From: Eubacteriales bacterium | GTDB lineage: Bacteria > Bacillota > Clostridia > Saccharofermentanales > Fastidiosipilaceae | NCBI GenBank assembly: GCA_030537565.1 | Contig: JAUNVS010000003.1 | Location: 1 to 64,000 of the forward strand | DNA: 64,000 nt | Direction: 5' to 3' | In this document: positions 1-8,959 of the stretch, one piece after another | Position numbering within the stretch: the first letter of the stretch is position 1 | Layout: every line of letters begins with the position of its first letter | Translations under genes and position numbers: made by a program | Notes under the pieces: model-generated | Databases searched by the model: none | What the model saw: the letters and a program-made list of their open reading frames with translations, nothing else | Told to the model about the DNA's origin: nothing

Positions 1-605
1 TCAGCTTCCTCAAGGGAGCGAACGGTACACTCAGCACCACAGAGAAGACGGGTCTTGCTACGGTTGAGTACTACGTCAACCCAACGGCGAAGAAGACCAT
101 GGCAGACGTCACAGCTCCGACCATTGTTCCAGAAACAGGTTACAGCGTTGGAGACCCAGCTTGGAAGGATGCTACAGAAGCCGCACTCGACACGGCAACA
201 GCCATCGATAAGGACTTAAGCTACACGGCTCAGTACAAGAAACTTGCAGACATCATTGGACCCGTGGATCCCACGGATCCAAAGAAACCTGAGAAGCCAG
301 AGGGCTATGTAACCGTCAGCTTCCTCAAGGGAGCGAACGGTACACTCAGCACCACAGAGAAGACGGGTCTCGCCACGGTTGAGTACTACGTCAACCCAAC
401 GGCTAAGAAGACCATGGCCGACATCACGGCTCCGACCGTTGTTCCTGAGACGGGTTACAGCATTGGTGATCTGGCCTGGAAGGATATCGCAGAAGCAGCT
501 CTCGACACGGCAACAGTAATTGATAAGGACTTAAGCTACACGGCTCAATACAAGAAACTGGATGACATCATCGGCCCTGTTGACCCAGATAATCCAGGAG
601 TGGAT
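1..605 (+). repeat. Two near-identical 315-bp coding repeats
   Basis: The sequence at base 1 (TCAGCTTCCTCAAGGGAGCG) recurs at 316, giving a 315-bp unit (105 codons) inside the surface-protein gene. The copies differ mainly at silent positions early on and diverge towards their ends. Only the last two copies are in view, so more may lie upstream. Confidence 0.85.
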
Positions 606-2570
606 GATCCAGAGAAACCTGCCACGCACGTCACCGTCACCTTCGTAGCTGGCGAGCACGGTACCATTGCAGGCAAGCGTGTTTACTACGTCAATCCAAA
701 AGCAGGCAAGACGATTGCTGATCTTTCAAAGCCAGCGATCACGGCTGCAGCCGGTTACACCCATACGGGATGGGATCTTGCAGATACAACTGCGATCGAT
801 AAGGATCTAACGGTCACCGCGAAGTACGAGGCAGTAGTTGTCGTACCAGACATCATCGGACCTGTAGACCCAGATAATCCAGGTGCGGATGATTTAGAGA
901 AACCTGCCCCCCATGTCACCGTGACCTTCGCAGCCGGTGAGCACGGTACCATTGCAGGTAAGCGTGTTTACTACGTCAATCCAAAAGCTGGTAAGACCCT
1001 TGCTGACCTCACCAAGCCAGCGATTACAGCCGCAGAAGGTTACACACATACGGGCTGGGACCTCGCAGATACAACTCCGATCGATAAGGATCTAACGGTT
1101 ACCGCGAAGTATGAGGCGAAGGCGCCCGCCAATGCAGCTGACCTGATCCTCGTCAATGAAGTCAGACTTCTTCCAGGTGAAGCGCTATCGGCAGAGCAGA
1201 TCATTAATGCGGTTATCCTTAAGACGGAGCATGCAATTGGTGAACAAGCAACGCTGACAAGTAAGCAGCTTGCAGAAGTATTTGCGCCAGGTAAGTCCGA
1301 GTACGCTGTTCAGATCAGCATGACGGTCAAAGGAGATGCCTATACCTGGACCGTCTGGGTACCTGTAGTAGAAGTCGAAAGTCAGGCAGGAACGGATGCA
1401 GAGTCCTCAAAGGGCTACCAGCTGCAGACGAATGGTCTCGTACGAGAGATCACCGACAATAGTGAAACGATTACAGAACAAGAGATCCTAGCCGCCTCGC
1501 GAGTGATTCTCGCAGGCAATAATGCAGGCCTGACGGCAAATATCAACATGACTGACTTTGGCCGAGTCAATGCCAAGATCACAACCATGAAAGCCTCAGA
1601 TGCGTCGGCTCAGATTTCAGAGTATGTAACAGTAAGCTACACCCTTGAATCAGAGGGTAAAACAAAGGCTGAGTTGTTCAGTGAGGGCACTCAAGCAGAA
1701 ATTAATGGCCCAAGCAGTCCAACGAAGGAGGAAGTAGAAGCCAGTGTCAGTACAGCCCTCGCAGATCAGGATGTAACGGTCGGAGAGGCCGTAGAGGGTA
1801 CTAATAACGAGTGGACAGTCCCCGTTACCTTTAACGCCGACAAGTCGACTGCAAAACTAAGGATCCGCATCGTAGAACCAGCGGAGGGCGAAGAAAGCGC
1901 TAACCCCGAAGGTGAAGATGATGGCACATCCGAAGGTGAAGGTGCTGGTAAGACAGATGCCGAAGCTGGAGATCCTGGTAAGGCAGAAGGTGGAGACACC
2001 GGCACATCCGAAGGTGAAAACGCTGGTAAGACAGAATCCGAAGATACTGGCAAAGTTGAAGGCGGAGATGCCGGTACATCCGACGGCGAATCAGGCAATA
2101 CCGAAGGCGAGTCAGGCGATGAGGGAGAGTCCAATCCTGAGGGCCACGTCAGAGTTACGGGAGACCGTCAGGCGAAGGTCCGCACTGCAGGTGAGAGTGC
2201 TGGTGCACCGAAATACCAATACACGGTGACAGAAGTAAGTAAGGCAATGCCCACAGTTCGTGAGATTAAGACCCCTGTCTTCCTCTTCCGTAAGGCAAAG
2301 CCCACCCCAGAGCCGACTGAATCGAAGCCAACGGAGACGAAGCCAACGAGCACGACCACCACGACGACTCCAACTGCTCCAACGGCTCCAACGACGACGA
2401 AGCCAAGCCGCCCGAGCTACAGGCCAACAAGCAGTCAGTACGCCGATCCGACAACGACTATTGCACGTAAGCCCCTAATTCCATCGACGGGTGAGGCAAC
2501 AGAAGTCGCAATCCCGCTCATCCTCCTCGGCTCTGCTGCAGCCTTCCTCGTAAAGCGCAGAAAAGCCTAG
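1..2570 (+). CDS. Repeat-rich cell-wall-anchored surface protein, 5' end outside the window
   Basis: The reading frame is open from base 3, so the start lies upstream. The visible part has four beta-type repeat modules of two kinds (about 105 and 95 residues), recalling the InlB B-repeat/Flg_new modules of Gram-positive adhesins (for example GYTHTGWD). A middle region of unknown fold follows, then an acidic linker of GTSEGE/AGKT-like units (about 1880-2140) and a Pro/Thr-rich segment suited to crossing the cell wall. The C-terminus is a sortase signal: LIPSTGE at 2475-2495, a hydrophobic stretch, and the tail KRRKA. The motif is IPSTG rather than LPXTG. The role is probably adhesion or surface display; the ligand is unknown. 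No sortase gene is in the window. A terminator follows at once, so this is the end of its transcript. Confidence 0.9.
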   Translation, partial: SFLKGANGTLSTTEKTGLATVEYYVNPTAKKTMADVTAPTIVPETGYSVGDPAWKDATEAALDTATAIDKDLSYTAQYKKLADIIGPVDPTDPKKPEKPEGYVTVSFLKGANGTLSTTEKTGLATVEYYVNPTAKKTMADITAPTVVPETGYSIGDLAWKDIAEAALDTATVIDKDLSYTAQYKKLDDIIGPVDPDNPGVDDPEKPATHVTVTFVAGEHGTIAGKRVYYVNPKAGKTIADLSKPAITAAAGYTHTGWDLADTTAIDKDLTVTAKYEAVVVVPDIIGPVDPDNPGADDLEKPAPHVTVTFAAGEHGTIAGKRVYYVNPKAGKTLADLTKPAITAAEGYTHTGWDLADTTPIDKDLTVTAKYEAKAPANAADLILVNEVRLLPGEALSAEQIINAVILKTEHAIGEQATLTSKQLAEVFAPGKSEYAVQISMTVKGDAYTWTVWVPVVEVESQAGTDAESSKGYQLQTNGLVREITDNSETITEQEILAASRVILAGNNAGLTANINMTDFGRVNAKITTMKASDASAQISEYVTVSYTLESEGKTKAELFSEGTQAEINGPSSPTKEEVEASVSTALADQDVTVGEAVEGTNNEWTVPVTFNADKSTAKLRIRIVEPAEGEESANPEGEDDGTSEGEGAGKTDAEAGDPGKAEGGDTGTSEGENAGKTESEDTGKVEGGDAGTSDGESGNTEGESGDEGESNPEGHVRVTGDRQAKVRTAGESAGAPKYQYTVTEVSKAMPTVREIKTPVFLFRKAKPTPEPTESKPTETKPTSTTTTTTPTAPTAPTTTKPSRPSYRPTSSQYADPTTTIARKPLIPSTGEATEVAIPLILLGSAAAFLVKRRKA
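630..1112 (+). repeat. Second repeat family of the surface protein, 285-bp period
   Basis: Modules beginning VTVTF start at 630 and 915 (95 codons apart). They share EHGTIAGKRVYYVNPKAGKT and GYTHTGWDLADTT. The linker D-I-I-G-P-V-D-P-D-N-P-G separates modules of both families, which suggests duplication with the linker as part of the unit. Confidence 0.8.
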
Positions 2571-2602
2571 AGCCTAGATAAAATAAAGCTCAAGAGACAG
2601 AG

Positions 2603-2640
2603 GCGTGTGCTGTGGACGAAAGTCCCAGCACGCGTTTTTT
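2603..2640 (+). terminator. Intrinsic terminator of the surface-protein gene
   Basis: A GC-rich stem (CGTGTGCTG pairing with CAGCACGCG with one wobble) is followed by six T. It lies 33 bases after the stop codon. Confidence 0.8.
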
Positions 2641-2746
2641 GTTTGCGCATTGAAGAGACTCGGAGAGTAATTCTTGATGCACTAGGAAGGGGAGGGGGCT
2701 TTGTTGTTAAAATGGACTTAAGCGATCGGGGAGGAGGTAACTTTCG

Positions 2747-3562
2747 GTGAAACGCGTCCTGATTGTTGAAGATGAGCGTTTAATTCGTCGTGGGCTACTC
2801 TATTTGATCCCCTGGCAGGATTATGCATGTCAGGTTATTGGCGATGCAGCAGATGGGCTTGAGGCCTTTGAGATGATAGAGGCGCTTGCACCTGACATCC
2901 TCCTCTGTGATATCCGCATGCCCCGTATGGATGGTCTCGACTTGATTCGCAAGATTCGTCAATCGTGGCCTGAGAGTGATCTCGCCTGTATTCTCCTCAG
3001 TTCTTACGATGATTTCGATTATGCCCGGGAGGCGCTCCGTCTCGGGGTCGATGAGTACCTCCTTAAGCCTCTGGATGAGACTGAGCTTGCGTCGACCCTC
3101 GCTCGTGTGATTGCGAGGCAGGAGGATCAGCGACGATTACGCCGTCAGGCGGCTCTCGCGGACTGTGATCAACGTCTGTTGGGGGCGATGCCAGCAGGGC
3201 AGCGGAGTCGGCGCAGTGAGATGGCAGAGGTGCTTGAGTACTGTCATTCGCATATTGGAGAGCGGCTGACACTTGAAGAGATCAGTCGTCAGTTCTACCG
3301 CTCCTCGGGACGCTTCAATAGTGACTTTAAGTTGTATACGGGCTATACCTTTAATGATTATTTAAATCGTTATCGCATTCACCTCGCCCTCCGTCTACTC
3401 ATCGATGATGAGCTGAGCATCCAGGCGATTGCTTCACGCCTGGGTTTTGAAGACAGTAAATATTTTGCTCGAGTTTTTAAGAAATACCTCGACTGTTCGC
3501 CTCAAGTGTTTCGTGAGCAGCAGTCCGCAGAACTACGGATTTTTCTCTCAGCCTCGGACTAG
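2747..3562 (+). CDS. Response regulator, YesN type (REC + AraC HTH)
   Basis: 271 residues. Residues 1-120 are a CheY-like receiver with acidic residues near the N-terminus (VEDE), the phospho-acceptor Asp55 in LLCDIRMPRMDG, and the conserved Lys in LLKPLDE. About 165-262 form a double helix-turn-helix of the AraC/XylS type, including ASRLGFEDSKYFARVFKKY. The start is GTG at 2747 behind GAGGAGG. YesN-type regulators usually act with a YesM-like membrane histidine kinase and control carbohydrate genes. No kinase is adjacent, so this is an orphan here. A plausible but unproven target is the sulfatase downstream or a sugar transporter. Confidence 0.9.
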   Translation: MKRVLIVEDERLIRRGLLYLIPWQDYACQVIGDAADGLEAFEMIEALAPDILLCDIRMPRMDGLDLIRKIRQSWPESDLACILLSSYDDFDYAREALRLGVDEYLLKPLDETELASTLARVIARQEDQRRLRRQAALADCDQRLLGAMPAGQRSRRSEMAEVLEYCHSHIGERLTLEEISRQFYRSSGRFNSDFKLYTGYTFNDYLNRYRIHLALRLLIDDELSIQAIASRLGFEDSKYFARVFKKYLDCSPQVFREQQSAELRIFLSASD

Positions 3563-3762
3563 CCTTTAATTTGGAGTGATTGACCTGTCGAGGAAGCAAA
3601 GTAGCTCTTCTGAGCAAGCGTAGCTTCAACGGATTTTGACGATCGAATTTGCGATTTCGCTGAAGCGGACGAGGCCCTACCCATGACCTGCGTTGTACAA
3701 TAGAGGACACAAATCGCAGCGCTTACGTACCTTGTGACGCTGCACGATCATAGGGGGTAGAT

Positions 3763-5157
3763 ATGACTCAGACCAGACAGCGTCCAAACATCCTCTTCAT
3801 CATGTCCGATGACCACGCCTACCAGGCAATTACCGCCTATCGACCCGACTTCCCGATCCGTACTCCGGGCATCGATCGACTCGCCACGGAGGGCTGTCGT
3901 CTCGACCGCATGTACTGCACGAACTCCATCTGTGCACCCTCGCGCGCCTCGATCCTGACGGGGAATTACAATCATTTGAACGGCGTCCGCAAGCTTCACA
4001 ACAACTTGGACAAGCGCCTCCCCAACGTCGCCAAATCGCTCCAGGCTGTCGGTTATCAGACCTGCATCATCGGTAAGTGGCACCTCGGAAACACCGACCC
4101 CTATCTGCCAAGCGGTTTCGATAACTACGCTATCTTTGATGGGCAGGGTGAGTACTATAATCCCGAGTGGATTACTCCAGAGGGTCGAGAACGAAGCGAA
4201 GGTTATGTCACTGAATTGCTCACCACACGCTGCCTTGATTGGCTTGAGGAACGAGATCGGAAGAAGCCTTTTTTCCTCATGTGCCACCACAAAGCACCTC
4301 ACCGCAATTGGCAGGCATCCCCTAAGTATCAACACGCCTTTGATAAGGTTAACTTCCCTCATCCGCGGACCTACCGGGACGACTACGCCAGTCGAGGACC
4401 CGCCGTCGCAGCGGCCACCATGCGCATCGATGACCTCACGGCCCACGATTTCAAAGACCGCCCACTTCCAGACCTCGATGAGGATGCGCTCCGCGATTGG
4501 AAATTCCAGCATTATATGGCTGACTATACCGCGACGATTGCCTCCGTCGATGATTCCGTCGCTGAACTTCTTGCCTACCTCGATGCGGAGGGGCTCAGTG
4601 ACGATACCATCGTCATCTATACGTCTGACCAGGGCTTCTACCTCGGTGAACATGGTTGGTTTGATAAGCGCCTGATTTACGAGGAGTCGCATCGTATGCC
4701 CTTTTTAATCCGCTACCCTCGCGAGATCGACCCTGCGTCGATTAATGAGGAGCTCGTTCTCAACATCGACCTTGCTGACACCTTTTTAGACTATGCGGGA
4801 GCGAAGGGGAGCCTTCCCTGTCAAGGTCGTTCGATCCGCTCTATAATCCGTGGCGAAGAAGAGGGCTACGAGACGATTTACTACCGTTACTGGGATTATC
4901 CGTCGGAGCATAATGTTTATCCGCACTCTGGTGTTCGTACGAAGCGCTACCTCCTCGCCCGTTTCATTGATCCAACGGATGGCGACCGTGTTTATTACGA
5001 ACTCTATGACCACATCCGTGACAAGGATGAGGTCAACAACCTCATTGATGACCCTGCTTACGCTGAGCTTGTAGTGGAGCTTAAAGCTAAACTTGAGCAT
5101 CTCAAAAAGCATTACGAGGATTTCGATCCCGACCCTGCGTATCGAGAGATTCCGTAA
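3763..5157 (+). CDS. Type I sulfatase
   Basis: 464 residues, no signal peptide visible. The metal-binding N-terminus NILFIMSDDH (Asp16, Asp17) and the sulfatase signature C-A-P-S-R-A-S-I-L-T-G are present. Cys57 is the residue that would be oxidised to formylglycine. Asp289 in TSDQG completes the metal site. The enzyme should hydrolyse sulfate esters. The overall form resembles sulfatases acting on glycosaminoglycan or mucin sugars, but the substrate cannot be read from sequence. A maturase (FGE or anSME) must be encoded elsewhere. The start at 3763 follows AGGGGG. If cytoplasmic, as it seems, it would act on imported sulfated oligosaccharides, which fits the NahK-like kinase and beta-galactosidase in this window. 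Confidence 0.93.
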   Translation: MTQTRQRPNILFIMSDDHAYQAITAYRPDFPIRTPGIDRLATEGCRLDRMYCTNSICAPSRASILTGNYNHLNGVRKLHNNLDKRLPNVAKSLQAVGYQTCIIGKWHLGNTDPYLPSGFDNYAIFDGQGEYYNPEWITPEGRERSEGYVTELLTTRCLDWLEERDRKKPFFLMCHHKAPHRNWQASPKYQHAFDKVNFPHPRTYRDDYASRGPAVAAATMRIDDLTAHDFKDRPLPDLDEDALRDWKFQHYMADYTATIASVDDSVAELLAYLDAEGLSDDTIVIYTSDQGFYLGEHGWFDKRLIYEESHRMPFLIRYPREIDPASINEELVLNIDLADTFLDYAGAKGSLPCQGRSIRSIIRGEEEGYETIYYRYWDYPSEHNVYPHSGVRTKRYLLARFIDPTDGDRVYYELYDHIRDKDEVNNLIDDPAYAELVVELKAKLEHLKKHYEDFDPDPAYREIP

Positions 5158-5184
5158 GACGTACTCCTTGCTTTTTCATCTACG

Positions 5185-5212
5185 AAAAAGGGGCGGACAT
5201 TGAGGCCGCCCC
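5185..5212 (-). terminator. Terminator of the M16 peptidase operon
   Basis: On the minus strand a GGGGCGG/CCGCCCC stem is followed by a run of T (AAAAA at 5185-5189 on the plus strand). It sits between the converging sulfatase and peptidase genes. Confidence 0.8.
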
Positions 5213-5245
5213 GCTCTAGCTGTCTAGGTGAGGATCAATGATTGA

Positions 5246-8152
5246 CTATTCGTTCAACTCATCCAACTCGTCCACTGCGTCCATTTCATCCATGTAGAAG
5301 CTTCCCTCGCTAAGGAGCATTCGACCTGAGTCGAAGAGCTCCTGATGGCGATTAATCATCTCGGGAGAACCGACGACGGTGAAATGTTGTGCGTCGATTA
5401 ATTGGCGATAATAGGGAGCGTAAGCACGTAAATCTTCAAGGCTTGTGGAGATGATGTCGTTCCATTCTGCGATACGGTCTTCGTGGCTGAAGCCAAGTTG
5501 TTCATACTGAATTTCAAGTTGCATTTTCTGATAGTCTGAACGCTGGCTGAGGTAATCGCCGAGGCAAGCAATCTTGAGATCGAGAAGCTCTCGATCACTG
5601 AGCTCAATCTGCTCGATGAAGTCGGGGATGGTCGCAAAGACATCGAGTGTTTGTTTGAGCTTGGGATCGCGATAGCTTACGAAGCCAATTTGTCCACTGC
5701 GCTGTGCCCAGCAAATGCAGCCGTAAGCACCACCACCGACACGAATTTCATTCCATAGATATGAACGATCAAGGAGCTTCGTGAGTACGAGCAGTTTTCC
5801 GCTCCATGGTAGGCCGATATTTGAAAGGTGACCACCGAGGGCAACGTATTGAACTTCTGATGGAATCATATAGGCTGATCGCGTTGAATTCAGTTCTGGC
5901 ATGAGAAGCGGATCGTTCAGTTCGCCCGTGGGGAGGGATTTTTTAAAGGCCTCCAGTTTGGCATAGATCGTTTCTTTGTTTTCGCGCTCACCACAACTGT
6001 TTTGAAGTAGGCGAGACGAGACGAAGACCTGTTTGGCGACGTTGGCAACGCGCTTGGCAATCTGAGCGTAGTCGTTCGTTTCAATAATTTCGTCAATCCC
6101 GTCGAAGAAGGGGATACCACTAAGCTCACGGAGGAGAGCTTCATCTTCACCACAACTACTCTGAACTTCGTCGATTGCAATTCGATGACCGTTATTTAGA
6201 GCCATCATTTGGTATTGCGCATAGAGCTGGGTGAATGGGAGTACATACTCATGATGGTCAGTGTATTGGCTATCGAGGAGAATCTCACGGAGGAGAGCGA
6301 GGGCATCATCAACCTTTTCAACGAGGAAGCTCGTTTCAATTTGGAAGTAGGTCTGACCATTACGAACATTTATAGAGCTGTTAAAGCGCCCGAAATCGAT
6401 CATCGTATCAAGATCGATCTCATGGCGATTGCGCCGATCACTACTGAGTCGACCGAGGACTTCGGTGAGGACAGCGAGGGCAAAGCGGTCTTCAATATCA
6501 TTGACGATGAAGTTGAAGTCTTGGTACCAGATCCCGGAACAGAGCCCCTCGAGGAAAACTCTCGACTCGCCGTCGTGTTCGAGATCGAGGATCTCGGGGG
6601 CTTCAGGGAGGTCGGAGAGTTCGAGATGAGGGATGGAAGCTGCGGCCTCGGGTGCGTCAGGTGTTTCGCGGCGCTGTTTAAGCCCTTCGCAAATCTGTTC
6701 GATTTCCGCCTTATCCGCTTCCGTCATCTGGGTGTAGATCGCATCGAGGCGTTCGCGCTCGGCCGCTTCTCGCTTCGCATAGTATTGGCCATCTGCTTCG
6801 ATGGTCGCATAGATATAGGCTTGGTTGTCGAGTATATAACGACGGGTGAGTTCGACGAGATAGTCAGAGTTGCAGAGTTCACGGACTTGCTCTAGCTGTT
6901 TGGATAGTTCAAATGCGGTGAACGGTGAAAGTCCATCGTGGAGGTCTCCAATTGCTGAGATTCCGTGGACGAGGCCGCGTGGCATACCGCCATTATCGGC
7001 TTCGCGAATGGAGAAGCTGATCTTACTGAAGATGGCGTCGAGCAGCTTTTGGGAGAAGCCCGTCTTACAAATTTCTTCGAGTGCGGTGTAGATTTTTTCA
7101 AAAAGCAGCTCTTCATCTTGTGGGAGTACGCCATAGAAATTGAAGAGGAGATTACAAGGATTTAAAAAGTTTCGATAACTGAGACTCATGTCCTCAACAT
7201 AGCCTGTTTCCATGATTGCATGTTTGAGAGGAGCAGAATCGGGACCGCAGAGGGCATATGCGAGAATAGGAAGTGCCAGTGTTGCTTCTTCATCACTCCG
7301 TGGATTGGCTCGATAGCAGAGGAGTGCAGGATTGCCACCCGTTTCCTCTTGTCCAGGCGCGAATGGCATACGGAAGCGAATTGGCGTTTCGGGATTTGGA
7401 CTGAGGCGTAGCTGGGGGAGATCTTCGAGACGCTCAAATCCAGCAAGCGCCGCATCAATGCGTTCGAGCATCGGTTCAATCGGCATGTCTCCGTAGAGGA
7501 GGAAGATCGCATTTGAGGGGTGGTAGTTGCGCTTGTGGAAAGCAACGAACTCATCTTGATCGAGATCGAGAATTGCAGCTGGATCTCCTCCTGAGTTAAA
7601 ACCATACTGACTACCTGGGTAGAAGATCTTATCCGCTTCGTTCCCGAGTGCCATGTCAGGACTTGAGAGTGCACCGCGCATCTCGTTGTAGACAACGCCA
7701 TTTACACTCAGCTCATCATCATGGATCTCGTAGTGCCAGCCCTCCTGTTTGAGAATTAGTTCATCTTCGTGTAGGAGGGGGTGGAAGACAGCGTCGAGGT
7801 AAACGTCCATGAGGTTTTCTAGATCACGGAGATTTCGAGATGCGACGGGGTAGACTGTCTTATCTGAAAAAGTCATCGCATTGAGGAAAGTATTGACTGA
7901 GGAGCGGAGGAGGTCGACGAAGGGTTCTTTTACCGGGAACTTCTTCGAACCACAGAGGACCGAGTGTTCGAGGATGTGGGCAATACCGTTATTACTCTCG
8001 GGGAGGGTTCGGAAACTGACCATAAATGACTTGTTGTCATCATCACAGGCGATGTGGATGAGCTTGGCTCCAGTAGTACTGTGTTCATAGAGATAGCCCT
8101 GGCCATGGAAATCTTCGAGGGTGCGCTCTTCAATCTTTTTAAATTGACTCAT
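5246..8152 (-). CDS. PreP/Cym1-like M16C zinc metallopeptidase
   Basis: 968 residues, the usual length of the presequence-protease subfamily with two fused M16 halves. The inverted zinc motif HILEH is at His59-Glu62-His63 (HxxEH), and NEMRG further on supplies the third ligand. Members of this family degrade unstructured peptides inside a closed chamber. No signal peptide is seen, so it should work in the cytoplasm on imported or waste peptides. The start at 8152 is chosen because AAGAAAGG lies at the right distance and PreP homologues begin just before the Y-L-Y-E-H-block. A longer frame up to 8284 would overlap the thioredoxin gene. It follows that gene by 52 bases and probably shares its transcript. 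Confidence 0.92.
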   Translation of the reverse strand: MSQFKKIEERTLEDFHGQGYLYEHSTTGAKLIHIACDDDNKSFMVSFRTLPESNNGIAHILEHSVLCGSKKFPVKEPFVDLLRSSVNTFLNAMTFSDKTVYPVASRNLRDLENLMDVYLDAVFHPLLHEDELILKQEGWHYEIHDDELSVNGVVYNEMRGALSSPDMALGNEADKIFYPGSQYGFNSGGDPAAILDLDQDEFVAFHKRNYHPSNAIFLLYGDMPIEPMLERIDAALAGFERLEDLPQLRLSPNPETPIRFRMPFAPGQEETGGNPALLCYRANPRSDEEATLALPILAYALCGPDSAPLKHAIMETGYVEDMSLSYRNFLNPCNLLFNFYGVLPQDEELLFEKIYTALEEICKTGFSQKLLDAIFSKISFSIREADNGGMPRGLVHGISAIGDLHDGLSPFTAFELSKQLEQVRELCNSDYLVELTRRYILDNQAYIYATIEADGQYYAKREAAERERLDAIYTQMTEADKAEIEQICEGLKQRRETPDAPEAAASIPHLELSDLPEAPEILDLEHDGESRVFLEGLCSGIWYQDFNFIVNDIEDRFALAVLTEVLGRLSSDRRNRHEIDLDTMIDFGRFNSSINVRNGQTYFQIETSFLVEKVDDALALLREILLDSQYTDHHEYVLPFTQLYAQYQMMALNNGHRIAIDEVQSSCGEDEALLRELSGIPFFDGIDEIIETNDYAQIAKRVANVAKQVFVSSRLLQNSCGERENKETIYAKLEAFKKSLPTGELNDPLLMPELNSTRSAYMIPSEVQYVALGGHLSNIGLPWSGKLLVLTKLLDRSYLWNEIRVGGGAYGCICWAQRSGQIGFVSYRDPKLKQTLDVFATIPDFIEQIELSDRELLDLKIACLGDYLSQRSDYQKMQLEIQYEQLGFSHEDRIAEWNDIISTSLEDLRAYAPYYRQLIDAQHFTVVGSPEMINRHQELFDSGRMLLSEGSFYMDEMDAVDELDELNE

Positions 8153-8204
8153 TGAAATGCCTTTCTTAATTGATTCGTCGAATTGGGATAATTTTTGTAA
8201 TGTA

Positions 8205-8519
8205 TTAGTCGTATAGGTGGGGGCCGAAGAGGGCAACGAGTTCATCATGCCCCAGAGCACCACTGAGGCGCTGGATAACCTCACCCTCCTGATAGAGGAA
8301 GAGAGTTGGTACAGCGCGGATGCACATGTCGTGGGTGAACTCTGGTTCTTCGTCCGTATTAATCTTCAAAATCGAGAGCATCGGGTACTCGCGTTCAATT
8401 TGCTCCAGCGTGGCTGAGAGGATCTTACAGGGACCACAGTGGGTACCATAGGCGTCGACGAGGTGAAACCCTTCGGCTACAGCCAGTTTCAACTCTTGGT
8501 AACTTACATTCTTAATCAT
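8205..8519 (-). CDS. Thioredoxin-like protein with GTHCGPCK active site
   Basis: 104 residues of thioredoxin fold: the redox centre CGPC, the cis-Pro loop RAVPTLFLY and the C-terminal helix. The residue before the first Cys is His (THCGPC) where thioredoxins nearly always have Trp. In the family this position tunes redox potential and partner choice, so its partners may be unusual. The start at 8519 lies behind GGAGG. It heads a two-gene unit with the PreP-like peptidase. No thioredoxin reductase is nearby. Confidence 0.9.
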   Translation of the reverse strand: MIKNVSYQELKLAVAEGFHLVDAYGTHCGPCKILSATLEQIEREYPMLSILKINTDEEPEFTHDMCIRAVPTLFLYQEGEVIQRLSGALGHDELVALFGPHLYD

Positions 8520-8959
8520 GGATAACCTCCTGAGTATATTACTTATATTGTATAACTTTTTGTATAACTTTGTTTTAGCTCCTGAAGTGACATGCGTATG
8601 CTATGAGGAGATGAAAATCTAGAATCCATCTAGACAAGGTACTTAGTCACTTTGAGTACTGTACGTTCTCCAGAACTGTACCTAGCATAAACAATATGGG
8701 CAATAAAGAAAGGGAAAAAATTCACCTTTTGTAAAAAAGCTCGATACAAAAACAAACATAGATTTTCTATTCAATTCCCAGCCCGTCGTCATTGGGAAAA
8801 CAATCTCCAAAGAATACCTGAAATTTCTTATCCACAGAACCTAAGATTATTTGTTCGTTCAGCCATAGCTGTATAATGATAGTCAAAAGTGGAAAGGGTG
8901 GGTGGCCATCCCCGCGTCGCAACTCACTTGCCTCGTGGAGCCTCCCAGTAAGAATCGTT
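8520..8959. other. Divergent intergenic region, 440 bases, AT-rich
   Basis: No gene recognised. It holds tandem repeats at 8549-8570, an imperfect palindrome at 8661-8681 (GTACG-TTCT-CC-AGAA-CTGTAC) enclosed by GGTAC/GTACC at 8639-8682, a perfect single DnaA box TTATCCACA at 8828-8836, and a TATAAT at 8872-8877 with TTGTTC 15 bases upstream that probably serves the hydrolase. Confidence 0.6.
8549..8570 (-). promoter_or_regulatory. Tandem 11-bp direct repeat in front of the thioredoxin gene
   Basis: TTGTATAACTT occurs twice without a gap (8549-8559 and 8560-8570). Copies one helical turn apart just upstream of a start codon would suit a regulator binding one face of the DNA. On the minus strand they overlap TACAAT/TATAAG, possible -10 hexamers. 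Confidence 0.5.

Noticed and set aside
1-1112. CRISPR-like array in the first kilobase
   Set aside because: The repeats are long, in frame, and part of a surface-protein coding region; there are no short repeats with unique spacers.
1880-2140. Minus-strand Ser/Pro-rich frame opposite the acidic linker of the surface protein
   Set aside because: It is the complement of the Glu/Gly repeats, with no start site or domain.
3748-4692. 314-codon open frame opposite the sulfatase gene
   Set aside because: It mirrors a strongly supported gene; long antisense frames are common here because of codon bias, and it has no recognisable domain.
8153-8284. Longer N-terminus for the M16 peptidase
   Set aside because: It would overlap the thioredoxin gene, lacks a ribosome site, and the added residues do not resemble the family.
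8876-8959. Longer N-terminus for the alpha/beta hydrolase
   Set aside because: The ATG at 8876 is part of the likely -10 hexamer, and the added residues do not look like the fold.
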